Positions 6,825 through 16,861 of a DNA stretch of 64,000 bases are shown piece by piece (position 1 is the stretch's first letter; every line of letters begins with the position of its first letter). Source of the stretch: Antiquaquibacter soli (GTDB lineage: Bacteria > Actinomycetota > Actinomycetes > Actinomycetales > Microbacteriaceae); NCBI RefSeq assembly GCF_030580675.1, contig NZ_JAUQUB010000002.1:348322-412321 (forward strand), given 5' to 3'. The notes under the pieces were generated by a model. The model ran no database searches, was not told the origin of the DNA, and worked only from the letters and a program-made list of their open reading frames with translations. Position numbers and translations under genes: made by a program.

Positions 6825-8186
6825 ATGCCTCGTCTCTTCGGCACGGACGGCGTCCGCGGCCTGGCGAACAGCGACCTGACGGTCGAGATGGCCCTCGGGC
6901 TCGCCCAGGCCGCCGCCGTCGTGCTCGGCAAAGGCCGCGTGGCCGACGGCCGGCGCGCCTCAGGGCGCCGTCCGGTCGCGGTCATCGCGCGCGATCCGCG
7001 GATCTCCGGGGAGTTCCTTGCGGCAGCGGTCGCGTCGGGACTCGCGAGCTCGGGCGTCGACGTGTACGACGCGGGGGTCATCCCGACTCCGGCGGCGGCG
7101 TTCCTCGTCGCCGACTTCAAGGCCGACCTCGGCGTGATGATCTCGGCGTCGCACAACCCCGCGCCGGACAACGGCATCAAGTTCTTCGCGACCGGCGGGA
7201 CGAAGCTGCCCGACGAGGTCGAGGATCGCATCGAAGCCGCCCTGGATGCCCCGAAGCTCAGCCCCACGGGCGGCGACGTGGGTCGCATCCGTCGCTTCTC
7301 CGACGCCGAGGACCGCTACATCGTCCACCTGCTCTCGACCCTCCCGCACCGGCTCGACGGGCTGCACGTCGTGCTCGACTGCGCGCACGGTGCGGCCGCG
7401 GGCGTGTCGCCGCAGGTGTTCACGGATGCCGGCGCCCAGGTCACCGTGATCGGCGCCGACCCCGACGGACTCAACATCAACGAGGGCGTCGGATCGACGC
7501 ACCTCGGGCCGCTCCGGGCCGCCGTGGTCGCTCACGGAGCCGACCTCGGCATCGCCCACGACGGCGACGCGGACCGCTGCCTCGCCGTCGACGCGCAGGG
7601 CAACGTCGTCGACGGCGACCAGATCATGGCGATCCTCGCCCTGTCGATGCACGAGCGCGGGGTGCTCCACGACAACACGCTCGTCGCGACCGTGATGAGC
7701 AACCTGGGGCTGCGCCGCGCGATGGCCGACCACGGTATCCGGATGCTCGAGACCGCGGTCGGCGACCGCTACGTGCTCGAGGCGCTCGGCGAGCACGGCC
7801 TCTCCCTCGGCGGTGAGCAGTCGGGCCACGTGATCATGACCAAGTTCGCGACGACGGGGGACGGCATCCTCACCGGTCTGCACGTCGCGGCGGAGATGGC
7901 TCGCACCGGCAAGTCGCTCGCGGAACTCGCCTCCGTCATGACGGTCTACCCGCAGGTGCTCGTGAACGTTCGCGGCGTCGACCACCACGGCCTCGCGGCG
8001 GACGAGGTCATCGCCCAGGCCGTGCGCAGTGCGGAGGAGCGCCTCGGTGACTCCGGTCGAGTGCTGTTGCGACCCTCCGGTACCGAGCCGATGGTGCGCG
8101 TGATGGTCGAGGCGGCCGACCAGTCGGTCGCCGACGAGGTGGCGGAGTCCCTCGCCGCGATCGTGCGCGAGCGCCTCGCCCTGTAG
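6825..8186 (+). CDS. glmM: phosphoglucosamine mutase
   Basis: Converts glucosamine-6-phosphate to glucosamine-1-phosphate for UDP-GlcNAc and peptidoglycan. 453 residues, the usual size. It starts [15 protein letters not shown]. The phosphorylated catalytic serine is Ser109 in MISASHNP. The metal loop DGDADR and the C-terminal phosphate-binding [14 protein letters not shown] are present. ATG 6825 gives this exact family start; in-frame codons upstream overlap rpsI. glmS, which makes its substrate, is 2.3 kb downstream on the same strand. Confidence 0.97.
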   Translation: MPRLFGTDGVRGLANSDLTVEMALGLAQAAAVVLGKGRVADGRRASGRRPVAVIARDPRISGEFLAAAVASGLASSGVDVYDAGVIPTPAAAFLVADFKADLGVMISASHNPAPDNGIKFFATGGTKLPDEVEDRIEAALDAPKLSPTGGDVGRIRRFSDAEDRYIVHLLSTLPHRLDGLHVVLDCAHGAAAGVSPQVFTDAGAQVTVIGADPDGLNINEGVGSTHLGPLRAAVVAHGADLGIAHDGDADRCLAVDAQGNVVDGDQIMAILALSMHERGVLHDNTLVATVMSNLGLRRAMADHGIRMLETAVGDRYVLEALGEHGLSLGGEQSGHVIMTKFATTGDGILTGLHVAAEMARTGKSLAELASVMTVYPQVLVNVRGVDHHGLAADEVIAQAVRSAEERLGDSGRVLLRPSGTEPMVRVMVEAADQSVADEVAESLAAIVRERLAL

Positions 8187-8206
8187 CCCCCCGCAGCGCG
8201 GGCGCT

Positions 8207-8275
8207 CCGAGTTGCGAGTTCCGCACCTTCGCAGACCCGTGCCAGCCGCACGAGGGTGCGAAAGTCGCAACTCGG
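8207..8275. repeat. long intergenic inverted repeat 1
   Basis: Two 25-nt arms (8207-8231 and 8251-8275) are complementary at 22 positions, with a 19-nt spacer. It lies 20 bp after glmM and before the promoter of the next gene. It could act as a terminator or bidirectional mRNA barrier. Elements with the same design but other sequences are at 37125-37188 and 43854-43939. Confidence 0.75.
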
Positions 8276-8315
8276 CGTCGCGACCGACGCGTGGCGAGCT
8301 GAGTTCACGACCCGC

Positions 8316-8321
8316 TAGCCT
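8316..8321 (+). promoter_or_regulatory. -10 box for a leaderless gene
   Basis: TAGCCT lies 6 nt before the ATG at 8328, the same geometry as the other leaderless starts in this window. Confidence 0.45.
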
Positions 8322-8327
8322 GACCGC

Positions 8328-9428
8328 ATGATCCAGTCGATCCTCACCAAGATCTTCGCCGGCGCCTTCCTCGGTGGTGTGGTGGGGGCTCTCGTCACGG
8401 GGGACTGGATCTACATCCTCGTGTGGGCGTTCGCGATGTCCGCGTTCATCCTCCTCGCGGTGTTCGGCGGCGTGCGGCGGGGTCGCGGTGCTGACCCGTT
8501 CGCGGTGGCCCGCGTGGAGACCGTCACGCGAACGGGACGGGAGCAGGACGGCGCTCAGGAGCTGGCGGTCCGCCTGACGGTCGCCCCAGAGGGCGAGAGC
8601 GCCTACCAGACCACCACGCTGACGCACGTTCGCACGGACGAGCTGCGCACCTTCACTCCCGGGACGATCGTGATCGTCGGAAGGCTCGGTCCGCAGCGCC
8701 CGGATGTCACGATCACGCCCGTCGGGCCCGAAGCGGTGACGGCGCGAGCGCAGCAGGCGCGTACCGATCAGTCGATCATCCCGCCCGCGTCATCCGTACC
8801 CGCGTGGGAGACGGCGACCACGACGACGCCGGGCACGCTCCGGCCGGGCACGCGACTCATTCCTCGCGGCGGGCAGCTCGCGATCTCGCTCTCGATCATC
8901 CTCGTGACGGCGGTCGCCACGACGATCCCTGCCTGGGGGTCCATCGCGCGGGCCGCCGAGAGCGCCGCCGCCGCGGACTGGGACGGCACGAACCTCATCA
9001 CGGGACGATTCCAGCAGGACGCGGTGGATGCCGTGGCCGAGGTCGTCGGCGGCTACGAGTTCACGAACATCGGTTTCTACGACACCTATCTCGTGGTGGA
9101 CGCGCCGACCACACCCGGGGCGACGACGACCGACACCTACATGTACCGCTACGGCCGAGCCTGGCGCGAGGGTCCCGAGTTCATCCAGCCGACCGATCTT
9201 GAGGCCGAGCTCTTCGACGGCTCCGGGCTCGACTTCGGACAGGTCGCCGCGGCCGCCGAGCTCGCCCTCGAGGATGCCGCACTCGACAACGCCGACGTCT
9301 ACGCGTCGGTCGCGCGCGACCCCGCAGCCGAGGTGGACGGGCCGATCATCAGTATCTACGTCTCTGGCGATTACGGCAGCAAGTCGTACGTGTTCGACTT
9401 CGACCTGCGCCTCGTGCGCAGCAGCTAG
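8328..9428 (+). CDS. hypothetical membrane protein
   Basis: 366 residues, not recognised. Two or three hydrophobic segments: one or two at the N-terminus (about 8-50: AFLGGVVGALVTGDWIYILVWAFAMSAFILLAVFGG) and one in the middle (about 188-208: ISLSIILVTAVATTIPAWG). Between them is a roughly 100-residue cytoplasmic part with a short beta-rich block. The C-terminal 160 residues are acidic and probably outside the membrane. No catalytic motif is visible. It is transcribed alone from a leaderless promoter and ends 11 bp before the convergent coaA. Confidence 0.6.
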   Translation: MIQSILTKIFAGAFLGGVVGALVTGDWIYILVWAFAMSAFILLAVFGGVRRGRGADPFAVARVETVTRTGREQDGAQELAVRLTVAPEGESAYQTTTLTHVRTDELRTFTPGTIVIVGRLGPQRPDVTITPVGPEAVTARAQQARTDQSIIPPASSVPAWETATTTTPGTLRPGTRLIPRGGQLAISLSIILVTAVATTIPAWGSIARAAESAAAADWDGTNLITGRFQQDAVDAVAEVVGGYEFTNIGFYDTYLVVDAPTTPGATTTDTYMYRYGRAWREGPEFIQPTDLEAELFDGSGLDFGQVAAAAELALEDAALDNADVYASVARDPAAEVDGPIISIYVSGDYGSKSYVFDFDLRLVRSS

Positions 9429-9439
9429 CAGCTCGCCGG

Positions 9440-10387
9440 CTAGTTCTTGCGCAGCAGCACGCTGTGCACGGCGTGGCTCGCGCCCTTGCGCAGCACGAGG
9501 TTGGCGCGCGCCCGCGTCGGCAGGATGTTCTGCACGAGGTTGGGCTCGTTGATCGACTTCCAGATCGAGGATGCCCGTGCCCGGGCCTCCTCCTCGGTGA
9601 GCGACGCGAACCGGTGGAAGTACGACAGCGGGTTCGAGAACGCCCCGCGCTGCAGCGAAAGGAAGCGCTCCTCGTACCAGCGCGCGATGTCGGTCGTGCG
9701 GGCATCCACGTAGATCGTGAAGTCGAAGAGGTCGCTCACCGCGAGACTGCGGCCGGAGGGGGCCGGCTGGAGCACGTTGAGGCCTTCGACGATGAGCACA
9801 TCGGGGGAGTGCACGGTGATCTCGGCATCCGGCACGATGTCGTACGCGAGGTGAGAGTAGAAGGGGGCGCGGACCTCGGGCTCGCCCGCCTTGACCCGGC
9901 TCACGAAGCGCAGCAGCGCACGCCGGTCGTAGGACTCCGGAAAGCCCTTGCGTTCCATGAGCCCGCGGCGCTCGAGCTCGGCGTTCGGGTAGAGGAACCC
10001 GTCGGTCGTGACGAGCTCGACGCGCGGCGTGCCCTCCCACCGGGTGAGGAGTTCGCGGAGCAGTCGGGCGACGGTCGACTTGCCGACGGCCACCGAGCCG
10101 GCGACCCCGATCACGAAGGGCGTCGGCTGCGAGGTCGTCCCGAGGAAGGTGCTCGTGACATCGTGCAGGTGCTGCGCGCCCTCCGCGTAGAGGCTGAGCA
10201 GCCGGGACAGGGGGAGGTAGACCTCTTCGACTTCACGGAGGTCGAGGGCATCCCCGAGTCCGCGCAGTTCGACGACCTCGGTCTGGGTGAGGGGCGCCTC
10301 CATGCGTGGCGCGAGGGCCGCCCAGTCGCCCCGGTCCAACTCGATGAACGGCGACACGTGGCCGGTCGAGGAGGAGGGCTCAGGCAT
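9440..10387 (-). CDS. coaA: type I pantothenate kinase
   Basis: Phosphorylates pantothenate, the first and controlling step of coenzyme A synthesis. 315 residues, like E. coli CoaA. The P-loop is [12 protein letters not shown] (94-105), and family motifs follow: [36 protein letters not shown] and [12 protein letters not shown]. The start ATG (10387-10385) is used because a TAGGCT box is exactly 7 nt upstream; earlier in-frame codons would run into the divergent glmS. It shares a 55-bp control region with glmS. Confidence 0.96.
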   Translation of the reverse strand: MPEPSSSTGHVSPFIELDRGDWAALAPRMEAPLTQTEVVELRGLGDALDLREVEEVYLPLSRLLSLYAEGAQHLHDVTSTFLGTTSQPTPFVIGVAGSVAVGKSTVARLLRELLTRWEGTPRVELVTTDGFLYPNAELERRGLMERKGFPESYDRRALLRFVSRVKAGEPEVRAPFYSHLAYDIVPDAEITVHSPDVLIVEGLNVLQPAPSGRSLAVSDLFDFTIYVDARTTDIARWYEERFLSLQRGAFSNPLSYFHRFASLTEEEARARASSIWKSINEPNLVQNILPTRARANLVLRKGASHAVHSVLLRKN

Positions 10388-10394
10388 CCCGACC

Positions 10395-10400
10395 AGCCTA
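10395..10400 (-). promoter_or_regulatory. -10 box for leaderless coaA
   Basis: TAGGCT on the minus strand, 7 nt before the coaA start. Confidence 0.5.
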
Positions 10401-10429
10401 GCGGCGAGGGTGAGCACAGTTCGGCCAAC

Positions 10430-10435
10430 TACAAT
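10430..10435 (+). promoter_or_regulatory. -10 box for leaderless glmS
   Basis: TACAAT, a near-consensus -10 box, 7 nt before the glmS ATG at 10443. The gap leaves no room for a glmS ribozyme, so the metabolite ribozyme known from Firmicutes is absent. Confidence 0.6.
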
Positions 10436-10442
10436 CGACCCC

Positions 10443-12296
10443 ATGTGTGGAATCGTGGGCTACGTCGGCGACAACAAGAGCCTGGAGGTGCTCCTCGGCG
10501 GCTTGAAGCGGCTCGAGTACCGCGGCTACGACTCCGCGGGCGTCGCGGTGCTCGACGAGTCGGGAAGCCTCGGCACGCGTAAGCGCGCGGGCAAGCTCCA
10601 GGTGCTCGTCGACGACCTCGCCGACCGGCCGCTCGGCAACGGATCGACCGGCATCGGCCACACGCGCTGGGCGACGCACGGCGGCCCGACCGACCGCAAT
10701 GCCCACCCGCACCTCTCCGCCGACGGCAAGCTCGCGCTCATCCACAACGGCATCATCGAGAACTTCGCGGAGCTCAAGGCGGAACTGCTCGCCGAGGGCG
10801 CCGAGTTCACGAGCGAGACGGACACCGAGGTCGCAGCCCTCCTCGTCGGCAAGGCCTACGCCGAGTCGGGCGATCTCACCGAGGCCCTGCGCGCGGTCGT
10901 CCAGCGCCTCCACGGCGCGTTCACCCTCCTCGTGATGCACGAGGACCAGCCGGGCGTCGTCGTCGGCGCCCGCCGCAACTCCCCTCTCGTGATCGGGCTC
11001 GGCGACGGCGAGAACTTCCTCGGCTCCGACGTGGCGGCGTTCGTCGAGTACACGCGACGCGCCGTGGCGATCGGCCAGGACCAGATCGTGACGATCCGCA
11101 CCGACTCGGTCGACGTCATCGACTTCGACGGCAACCCGGTCGAGGCCGACGAGTTCGAGATCGCGTGGGATGCCTCCGCCTCCGAGAAGGGCGGCTGGTC
11201 GAGCTTCATGGCGAAGGAGATCAGCGAGGAGCCGGAGGCGGTCGGCAACACGATCCTCGGGCGCACCCACGACGGACTCGTGCACCTCGAGGAGCTCGCG
11301 CCGATCGGCGATGCAGCGCTCAAGGACGTCGACCGCATCGTCATCATCGCGTGCGGCACCGCCGCTTATGCCGGGATGCTCGGCAAGTACGCCATCGAGC
11401 AGTGGGCGCGCATCCCGGTCGACGTCGAGCTCTCGCACGAGTTCCGCTACCGCGACCCGATCCTCTCCGACCGCACCCTGGTGATCTCGATCAGCCAGTC
11501 GGGCGAGACCATGGACACGCTCATGGCGGTCAAGTACGCGATGGCTTCCGGCGCTCACGTGCTCTCGGTCTGCAACACCCAGGGGGCGACGATCCCGCGC
11601 GAGTCCCACGCCGTCGTCTACACCCACGCGGGGCCCGAGGTCGCGGTCGCGTCGACGAAGGCGTTCGTCGCCCAGGTCACGGCGCTCTACCTCATCGGAC
11701 TTCACCTCGCCGCCGTGCGCGGCACCCTCGACGAGGCGGCTCACCGCTCCGCCGTCGACGAGCTCGCATCGGTGCCCGCGAAGATCTCCGAGGTGCTCGA
11801 GGTCTCGCAGGCGGAGATCGGCCAGCTGGCGCGCTGGATGACGGAGACGCAGTCGGTGCTGTTCCTCGGCCGGCACGTGGGCTTCCCGGTCGCGCTCGAG
11901 GGGGCTCTCAAGCTCAAGGAGCTCGCCTACATCCACGCCGAGGGCTTCGCCGCGGGCGAGCTCAAGCACGGCCCGATCGCGCTCATCGAGCCGGGCCAGG
12001 TCGTGTTCGTGATCGTGCCGAGCCCGCGCGACCCGTCGTCGCTGCACCCCAAGGTCGTCTCCAACATCCAGGAGATCCGCGCCCGGGGCGCTCGCGTCAT
12101 CGCGATCGCCGAGAAGGGGGATGCCGCCGTCCTCCCGTTCGCGGACGAGGTCATCCCGATCCCGCTCGCGGGCTCCCTCTTCGAACCGCTGCTCGCGGTG
12201 GTGCCGCTGCACATCTTCGGCATGGAGCTGGCAGCCGCGAAGGGGCTCGACGTGGACCAGCCGCGCAACCTCGCCAAGTCCGTGACCGTGGAGTAA
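10443..12296 (+). CDS. glmS: glutamine--fructose-6-phosphate aminotransferase
   Basis: Makes glucosamine-6-phosphate from fructose-6-phosphate and glutamine, the entry to amino-sugar synthesis. 617 residues. After removal of Met, Cys2 becomes the N-terminal nucleophile ([18 protein letters not shown]). The glutaminase domain (1 to about 230) has [13 protein letters not shown]; two SIS sugar domains follow, with [11 protein letters not shown] and the C-terminal [13 protein letters not shown]. The ATG at 10443 is certain because Cys must be residue 2. With glmM it supplies the hexosamine pathway. Confidence 0.98.
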   Translation: MCGIVGYVGDNKSLEVLLGGLKRLEYRGYDSAGVAVLDESGSLGTRKRAGKLQVLVDDLADRPLGNGSTGIGHTRWATHGGPTDRNAHPHLSADGKLALIHNGIIENFAELKAELLAEGAEFTSETDTEVAALLVGKAYAESGDLTEALRAVVQRLHGAFTLLVMHEDQPGVVVGARRNSPLVIGLGDGENFLGSDVAAFVEYTRRAVAIGQDQIVTIRTDSVDVIDFDGNPVEADEFEIAWDASASEKGGWSSFMAKEISEEPEAVGNTILGRTHDGLVHLEELAPIGDAALKDVDRIVIIACGTAAYAGMLGKYAIEQWARIPVDVELSHEFRYRDPILSDRTLVISISQSGETMDTLMAVKYAMASGAHVLSVCNTQGATIPRESHAVVYTHAGPEVAVASTKAFVAQVTALYLIGLHLAAVRGTLDEAAHRSAVDELASVPAKISEVLEVSQAEIGQLARWMTETQSVLFLGRHVGFPVALEGALKLKELAYIHAEGFAAGELKHGPIALIEPGQVVFVIVPSPRDPSSLHPKVVSNIQEIRARGARVIAIAEKGDAAVLPFADEVIPIPLAGSLFEPLLAVVPLHIFGMELAAAKGLDVDQPRNLAKSVTVE

Positions 12297-12337
12297 CGTC
12301 CCGCCAGTCCCGTCGGTAGGGGGGAGAAGAGGTCACC

Positions 12338-12712
12338 GTGATCGTGGGGATCGGAGTAGACGTCGTCGACCTCGCTCGATTCGAGCGGGCGCTCGTGCGC
12401 ACGCCCACCCTCACCGACCGGTTGTTCGCCCCCAGCGAACAGGTCAAGGACGGCAAGCCGATGCCGCTGCGGTCGCTCGCGGGCCGATTCGCCGCGAAAG
12501 AGGCCCTCATCAAGGCTCTCGGCGATTCCACCGGGGTGCGCTGGCACGACATGCTCGTCGTGAACGACCCGCTCGGCAATCCCGCTTTCGAGCTTCAGGA
12601 TTCCACTCGCGCGATCGCCGAGTCCCGCGGCATCACCGCGATCCACCTGTCGATGAGTCACGACGCGGGCATCGCCATCGCGTACGTCGTCGCCGAGGCG
12701 GAACGGCCGTGA
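12338..12712 (+). CDS. acpS: holo-[acyl-carrier-protein] synthase
   Basis: Transfers 4'-phosphopantetheine from CoA to apo-ACP. 124 residues, normal for AcpS. It starts MIVGIGVDVVDLARFERAL with the metal-binding Asp8, and has RFAAKEALIKAL with the catalytic Glu55. GTG 12338 follows AAGAGG. It heads a tight operon: alr overlaps its end by four bases (GTGA). The coupling to CoA synthesis (coaA nearby) is only by location. Confidence 0.95.
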   Translation: MIVGIGVDVVDLARFERALVRTPTLTDRLFAPSEQVKDGKPMPLRSLAGRFAAKEALIKALGDSTGVRWHDMLVVNDPLGNPAFELQDSTRAIAESRGITAIHLSMSHDAGIAIAYVVAEAERP

Positions 12713-13803
12713 GCCGGGTCGCGACGGTGAGCCTCGGGGCGATCGCGCGCAACGTCGAGACTCTCCGGGCTGCGGCCGGGGGAGCGCCGGCGATGGCGAT
12801 CGTCAAAGCGAACGGTTACGGGCACGGAGCGGTGCCCGCAGCGCGGGCGGCGCTCGAGGGCGGAGCAGGATGGCTCGGGGTGGCCACGATCGACGAGGGG
12901 CTCGAGCTGCGGGCATCCGGAGTCGACGCTCCCGTCCTCGCGTGGCTGCACGAGACGGACGCGGACTTCGCCTCGGCGGTCGAGGCCGACCTCGATCTCG
13001 GGGTCAGCTCGCTCGCGGAACTCGAGGCGGTCGCGGCGGTCGGGGCCGGAGCATCCGTTCAGCTGAAGGCCGACACCGGGCTCGGCCGCAACGGTGCCAC
13101 CGACGCCGAGTGGCCGGAGCTCGTCACGGCGGCGGCTGCGCTCCAGTCCGCGGGCCGCGTGCGCGTGCGCGGCGTCTGGAGCCACCTCGCCAACGCGGGC
13201 CGCGCCGAGGATCTCGAGCAGGTCGCGCGCTTCACGCAGGCGCTCGAGGCCGCGACCGACGCGGGCCTCGATCCGGAGCTCGTGCACCTCTCGGCCACCG
13301 CCGGCGCCCTCGCCGTGCCCGAGGCGAGGTTCGGGATGGTGCGGCTCGGTGTCGGCATCTACGGACTCTCCCCGCTCGACTCGACGAGCTCGGCCGACCT
13401 CGGGCTGGTTCCGGCCATGACCCTCTCGGCGACCGTCGCCTCGGTCAAGCGCGTTCCCGCCGGTCACGGCGTCTCGTACGGCTACGACCACCGCACGACG
13501 GGCGAGACCTCGCTCGTCCTCGTGCCGCTCGGCTACGCGGACGGCATCCCGCGCAGCGCGTCCGGTCGAGGTCCGGTGTCCATCAACGGCGTGACGCACC
13601 GCGTCGCCGGTCGGGTCGCGATGGACCAGGTGGTGCTCGACGTGGGCGACGCGACCGTCGCAGAGGGCGATCGCGCCGTGCTGTTCGGCGACCCCGCCAC
13701 AGGGGTGCCGTCGGCGGATGACTGGGCGCTCGCCGCCGGAACGATCAACTACGAGATCGTCACGCGCATCGGATCGCGCGTGCGCCGGGAGTACGTCCCA
13801 TGA
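12709..13803 (+). CDS. alr: alanine racemase
   Basis: PLP enzyme that interconverts L- and D-alanine for peptidoglycan. 364 residues. Lys33 in AIVKANGYGHG carries PLP, and the second catalytic residue is Tyr257 in GVSYGY. The N-terminal barrel and C-terminal beta domain (PLGYADGIPR, VAGRVAMDQ, INYEIVTRIGSRVRREYV) are complete. GTG 12709 overlaps the acpS stop; its own TGA overlaps the start of tsaE (ATGA). The pairing of alr with the t6A genes is common in actinobacteria. Confidence 0.97.
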   Translation: MSRVATVSLGAIARNVETLRAAAGGAPAMAIVKANGYGHGAVPAARAALEGGAGWLGVATIDEGLELRASGVDAPVLAWLHETDADFASAVEADLDLGVSSLAELEAVAAVGAGASVQLKADTGLGRNGATDAEWPELVTAAAALQSAGRVRVRGVWSHLANAGRAEDLEQVARFTQALEAATDAGLDPELVHLSATAGALAVPEARFGMVRLGVGIYGLSPLDSTSSADLGLVPAMTLSATVASVKRVPAGHGVSYGYDHRTTGETSLVLVPLGYADGIPRSASGRGPVSINGVTHRVAGRVAMDQVVLDVGDATVAEGDRAVLFGDPATGVPSADDWALAAGTINYEIVTRIGSRVRREYVP

Positions 13804-14267
13804 TCATCGCGACCCCGGACGACATGGAGGCCCTCGGAGCGCGCGTCGCGGCCGAACTCCGCGCGGGCGATCTCGTGCTGCTGAACGGCGAGCTCGGCGC
13901 CGGCAAGACGACGTTCACGCGCGGCCTGGGCGAGGCGCTCGGCGTGCGGGGCGCGGTGACGAGCCCCACGTTCGTGCTCGCCCGCACGCACCCGCGTGCC
14001 GAGGGGGCGCCGCTCGTGCACGTCGACGCGTACCGGCTCGGGAGCGCCATCGAGCTCGACGACCTCGACATCGATTTTGAGGGCTCGATCGTCGTCGTCG
14101 AGTGGGGCGACGGTCTCCTCGACGGCGTGAGCGACTCCTGGCTGCGCATCGACATCGATCGGCCGCACGGCGGCGAGGCCGACTCGGAGGCCGAGCCGCG
14201 CACCGTGACGATCGCGGGCGTCGGTCCGCGCTGGGAGGGGGTGGACTGGGATGCTCCTCGCCATTGA
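13800..14267 (+). CDS. tsaE: tRNA t6A biosynthesis ATPase TsaE
   Basis: P-loop ATPase that helps TsaB-TsaD transfer threonylcarbamoyl to A37 of tRNAs reading ANN codons. 155 residues. The P-loop GELGAGKTT is at 30-38, followed by the TSPTFVLARTH loop, and VEWGDGL is the conserved segment near the end of the fold. It overlaps alr by four bases and tsaB by 17. The C-terminal 30 residues (DRPHGGEADSEAEPRTV and so on) are less conserved. Confidence 0.95.
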   Translation: MIIATPDDMEALGARVAAELRAGDLVLLNGELGAGKTTFTRGLGEALGVRGAVTSPTFVLARTHPRAEGAPLVHVDAYRLGSAIELDDLDIDFEGSIVVVEWGDGLLDGVSDSWLRIDIDRPHGGEADSEAEPRTVTIAGVGPRWEGVDWDAPRH

Positions 14268-14871
14268 CACCTCGGCCGGCACGACGGTCGCCGTCGTGGA
14301 CCGGGAGCGGGGCATCCTCGCCGAGCACTCGACAGCCGATACGCGGTCGCACGCCGAAGTCATCGGCACCCTCATTCGCGCGAGCCTCGATGACGCCGGT
14401 ATCGCCGTAACTGACTTGTCCGGTGTCGCTGCGGGGATGGGCCCGGGCCCGTTCACGGGGCTGCGCGTCGGCATCGCCGCCGCTCGAGCGTTCGCCGTCG
14501 GTGCCGGCAAGCCCGTCGTGCCCATCGCCAGCCACGACGCCATCGCCTTCGGTCTCGGTCTCGGCGCGGACGACCCGGTCGTCATCGCGACCGATGCCCG
14601 GCGGCGCGAACTGTTCTATTCCGTCTACCGCGGAACGGATGACGCGGGCCTGCCCGTGCGCACCCTCGGGCCCGCGCTCGCCAAGGCCGCCGAGCTCGAG
14701 CTCCCCGCCGGCCACCGACTGATCGAGGCCACCGAGGTGTCCGCGGGGGCGCTCGGCATGCTCGCCGAGACCCTGTACGCGAACGGCCGCGCGTTCGCCC
14801 CCGACGAGCCGCTGTACCTGCGCTCGCCGGACGTCACCCTCTCCGCCGGCCCGAAGCGGGTGACCTCGTGA
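14251..14871 (+). CDS. tsaB: tRNA t6A biosynthesis protein TsaB
   Basis: Inactive ASKHA-fold partner that dimerises with TsaD in t6A synthesis. 206 residues. It starts MLLAIDTSAGTTVAVVD and carries GVAAGMGPGPFTGLRVGIAAARAFA, the typical TsaB block. ATG 14251 lies inside tsaE; a GGGAGGGGG stretch (14233-14241) upstream can serve as ribosome-binding site. Its TGA overlaps the GTG of the next gene. Confidence 0.95.
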   Translation: MLLAIDTSAGTTVAVVDRERGILAEHSTADTRSHAEVIGTLIRASLDDAGIAVTDLSGVAAGMGPGPFTGLRVGIAAARAFAVGAGKPVVPIASHDAIAFGLGLGADDPVVIATDARRRELFYSVYRGTDDAGLPVRTLGPALAKAAELELPAGHRLIEATEVSAGALGMLAETLYANGRAFAPDEPLYLRSPDVTLSAGPKRVTS

Positions 14872-15350
14872 CCTGGCAGCTGCGCCGCGCGACGCCCGCC
14901 GACCTTGACGCGATCATGGCGATCGAGGAGCGCGTCTTCGAGAACGACGCGTGGTCGCGCGACATCATGGCGGCCGAACTCGGCGACCGGCACGGGCACT
15001 ACCTCGTCGCCGTGCGCGTCGACCACCCGAGCGATCTCGTGGGCTACGCGGGGCTGCGCTCGCCGCGCGGCGAGCCGCAGGCCGACATCCAGACCATCGC
15101 AGTCGCCGAGCACGCGCGCCGCCAGGGACTCGGCCGGGTTCTGCTCCAGTCGCTCATCGCGGAGGCGCGCGACCGGGGTGCCGCGGAGCTCTTCCTCGAG
15201 GTGCGCGCCGACAACCCCGGCGCCCAGTCGCTGTACGGGATGCTCGGCTTCGAGCCGATCGCCGTCCGCCCCCAGTACTACCAGCCCGACGGCGTCGACG
15301 CGATCGTCATGCGGTTGGAGATCCCGCGCCCGGAGGTGACCGTCGCATGA
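14868..15350 (+). CDS. rimI: ribosomal protein S18-alanine N-acetyltransferase-like (RimI)
   Basis: A 160-residue GNAT protein with the acetyl-CoA motif [17 protein letters not shown] and the C-terminal block [22 protein letters not shown]. RimI acetylates the N-terminal alanine of ribosomal protein S18 in E. coli; in actinobacteria its targets are less certain. Placement between tsaB and tsaD is the reason for the name. It overlaps both neighbours by four bases (GTGA and ATGA). Confidence 0.88.
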   Translation: MTWQLRRATPADLDAIMAIEERVFENDAWSRDIMAAELGDRHGHYLVAVRVDHPSDLVGYAGLRSPRGEPQADIQTIAVAEHARRQGLGRVLLQSLIAEARDRGAAELFLEVRADNPGAQSLYGMLGFEPIAVRPQYYQPDGVDAIVMRLEIPRPEVTVA

Positions 15351-16414
15351 GCATCCGCGAACCCCTGGTCCTCGGAATCGAGACGAGCTGCGACGAGACC
15401 GGCGTCGGCGTCGTCCGCGGCACGACCCTGCTGTCGAACGTCATCGCCTCGTCCATGGAGGAGCACGCGCGCTACGGCGGCGTGGTCCCGGAGGTCGCCG
15501 CGCGAGCGCACCTCGAGGCGCTCGCCCCCACGCTGCGGCGAGCGCTCGACGAGGCCGGTGTCACACTCGACGACCTCGACGCGATAGCGGTCACGAGCGG
15601 CCCGGGGCTCGCGGGGGCGCTCATGGTCGGAGTCGGCGCGGCGAAGGCGCTCGCCGTCTCCCTCGACACCCCTCTGTACGCGGTCAACCACCTCGTGGGG
15701 CACGTCGGCGCCGACATCCTGACCGACGGGACGAGCGGGGCGGATGCCGCGATCGAGTACCCGACCGTCGCGCTCCTCGTCTCGGGCGGCCACACGTCTC
15801 TGCTCCTCGTCCGCGACCTCGTCGATGACGTCGAGCTGCTCGGCGAGACGATCGACGACGCCGCGGGGGAGGCCTTCGACAAGGTCGCCCGGCTCCTGGG
15901 GCTGCCCTACCCCGGCGGGCCGGAGATCGACCGGGCTGCGGTCGGCGGGGATCCGACGGCCATCCGGTTCCCGCGCGGACTCAGTCTGCCGAAAGACATG
16001 ATCAAGCACCGGTACGATTTTTCATTCTCCGGACTCAAGACCGCCGTCGCCCGCTGGGTGGAGCGCGAGCGCGACGAGGGTCGCGAGATCCCCCTGGCGG
16101 ACGTCGCCGCGAGCTTCCGCGAAGCGGTCGCCGATGTGCTCCTCACCAAGGCCGTCGCGGCGTGCACCGACCTCGGAGTGCCGCGGCTCCTGCTCGGCGG
16201 CGGTGTCGTCGCGAATGCTCGAGTGCGGGAGCTCGCCGCCGAGCGGTGCGCCGCGGCGGGCATCCGGCTTCGCATCCCGCCGCTGTCTCTGTGCACCGAC
16301 AACGGCGCCATGATCGCGGCGCTCGGGGCGCAGCTCGTCATGGCCGGGCGCTCTCCCTCCGGCCTCGGATTCGGCGCCGATTCGACGCTTCCGGTGACGA
16401 GTATCCAGGCCTGA
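15347..16414 (+). CDS. tsaD: tRNA N6-adenosine threonylcarbamoyltransferase TsaD
   Basis: Catalytic subunit that places threonylcarbamoyl on A37. 355 residues. It starts [16 protein letters not shown]; metal ligands are His115 and His119 (NHLVGH), and the nucleotide site includes [15 protein letters not shown] and [18 protein letters not shown] 15347 overlaps the rimI stop; earlier in-frame codons lie in rimI. It is the last gene of the operon. TsaC, which makes the threonylcarbamoyl-AMP, is not in the window. Confidence 0.97.
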   Translation: MSIREPLVLGIETSCDETGVGVVRGTTLLSNVIASSMEEHARYGGVVPEVAARAHLEALAPTLRRALDEAGVTLDDLDAIAVTSGPGLAGALMVGVGAAKALAVSLDTPLYAVNHLVGHVGADILTDGTSGADAAIEYPTVALLVSGGHTSLLLVRDLVDDVELLGETIDDAAGEAFDKVARLLGLPYPGGPEIDRAAVGGDPTAIRFPRGLSLPKDMIKHRYDFSFSGLKTAVARWVERERDEGREIPLADVAASFREAVADVLLTKAVAACTDLGVPRLLLGGGVVANARVRELAAERCAAAGIRLRIPPLSLCTDNGAMIAALGAQLVMAGRSPSGLGFGADSTLPVTSIQA

Positions 16415-16443
16415 GGGCCGCCCGTAACACGCCGCGACACCGG

Positions 16444-16472
16444 TTGACACCTGTCTGGCGCGCTGCCACTAT
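16444..16472 (+). promoter_or_regulatory. promoter of the first DUF4190-type gene
   Basis: A perfect -35 box TTGACA (16444-16449), a 17-bp spacer and CACTAT (16467-16472). Expected start near 16479, leaving a leader of about 36 nt with TAAGGAG (16501-16507). Confidence 0.7.
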
Positions 16473-16514
16473 GGGCACCGCTATTCCAGCAACCATCAGC
16501 TAAGGAGCTACTCC

Positions 16515-16796
16515 ATGACCGAACCCGTCGTGCCCGCGCCGGCGCCCGCCGCGCCCGTCGCCAAGTGGAACGTCCTGTCGATCGTCTCGCTCGTCACCTC
16601 GATCGTGGGTCTCAGCATCGTCGGCATCATCACCGGCCACATCTCGCTCAGCCAGATCAAGAAGACGGGCGAGCAGGGCAACGTGCTCGCCATCATCGGC
16701 CTCGTGCTCGGCTACCTCGGCCTCATCGCGGGCCTCATCCTCATCATCGCGTGGATCGGCATCTTCGCCGCCGCGACGTCGGTGCAGACCTACTAG
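16515..16796 (+). CDS. small DUF4190-type membrane protein
   Basis: A 93-residue protein with a short Pro/Ala-rich cytoplasmic N-terminus and two transmembrane helices (about 22-45 and 58-85). The pattern with GHISLSQIKKTGEQGNVLAIIGLVLGYLGL between and into the helices is that of DUF4190, whose function is not known. ATG 16515 has a good ribosome-binding site. It is followed by a strong terminator and then a second protein of the same type. Confidence 0.75.
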   Translation: MTEPVVPAPAPAAPVAKWNVLSIVSLVTSIVGLSIVGIITGHISLSQIKKTGEQGNVLAIIGLVLGYLGLIAGLILIIAWIGIFAAATSVQTY

Positions 16797-16810
16797 TACC
16801 CGGTTCGTCA

Positions 16811-16842
16811 AGCGGGGTCGCGCCTCTCGGCGCGGCCCCGCT
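16811..16842 (+). terminator. terminator between the two DUF4190-type genes
   Basis: A 14-bp stem (16811-16824 with 16829-16842, one T-G pair) with a TCTC loop. No long T tract follows. Confidence 0.7.
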
Positions 16843-16849
16843 CGCGTTA

Positions 16850-16855
16850 TAGGGT
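16850..16855 (+). promoter_or_regulatory. -10 box for the second DUF4190-type gene
   Basis: TAGGGT lies 6 nt before the ATG at 16862, as expected for a leaderless mRNA. Confidence 0.4.
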
Positions 16856-16861
16856 CGGATC

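Noticed and set aside
10388..10442. Possible glmS ribozyme
   Set aside because: Only 55 bp separate coaA and glmS and a -10 box lies 7 nt from the start, so there is no room for a ribozyme.
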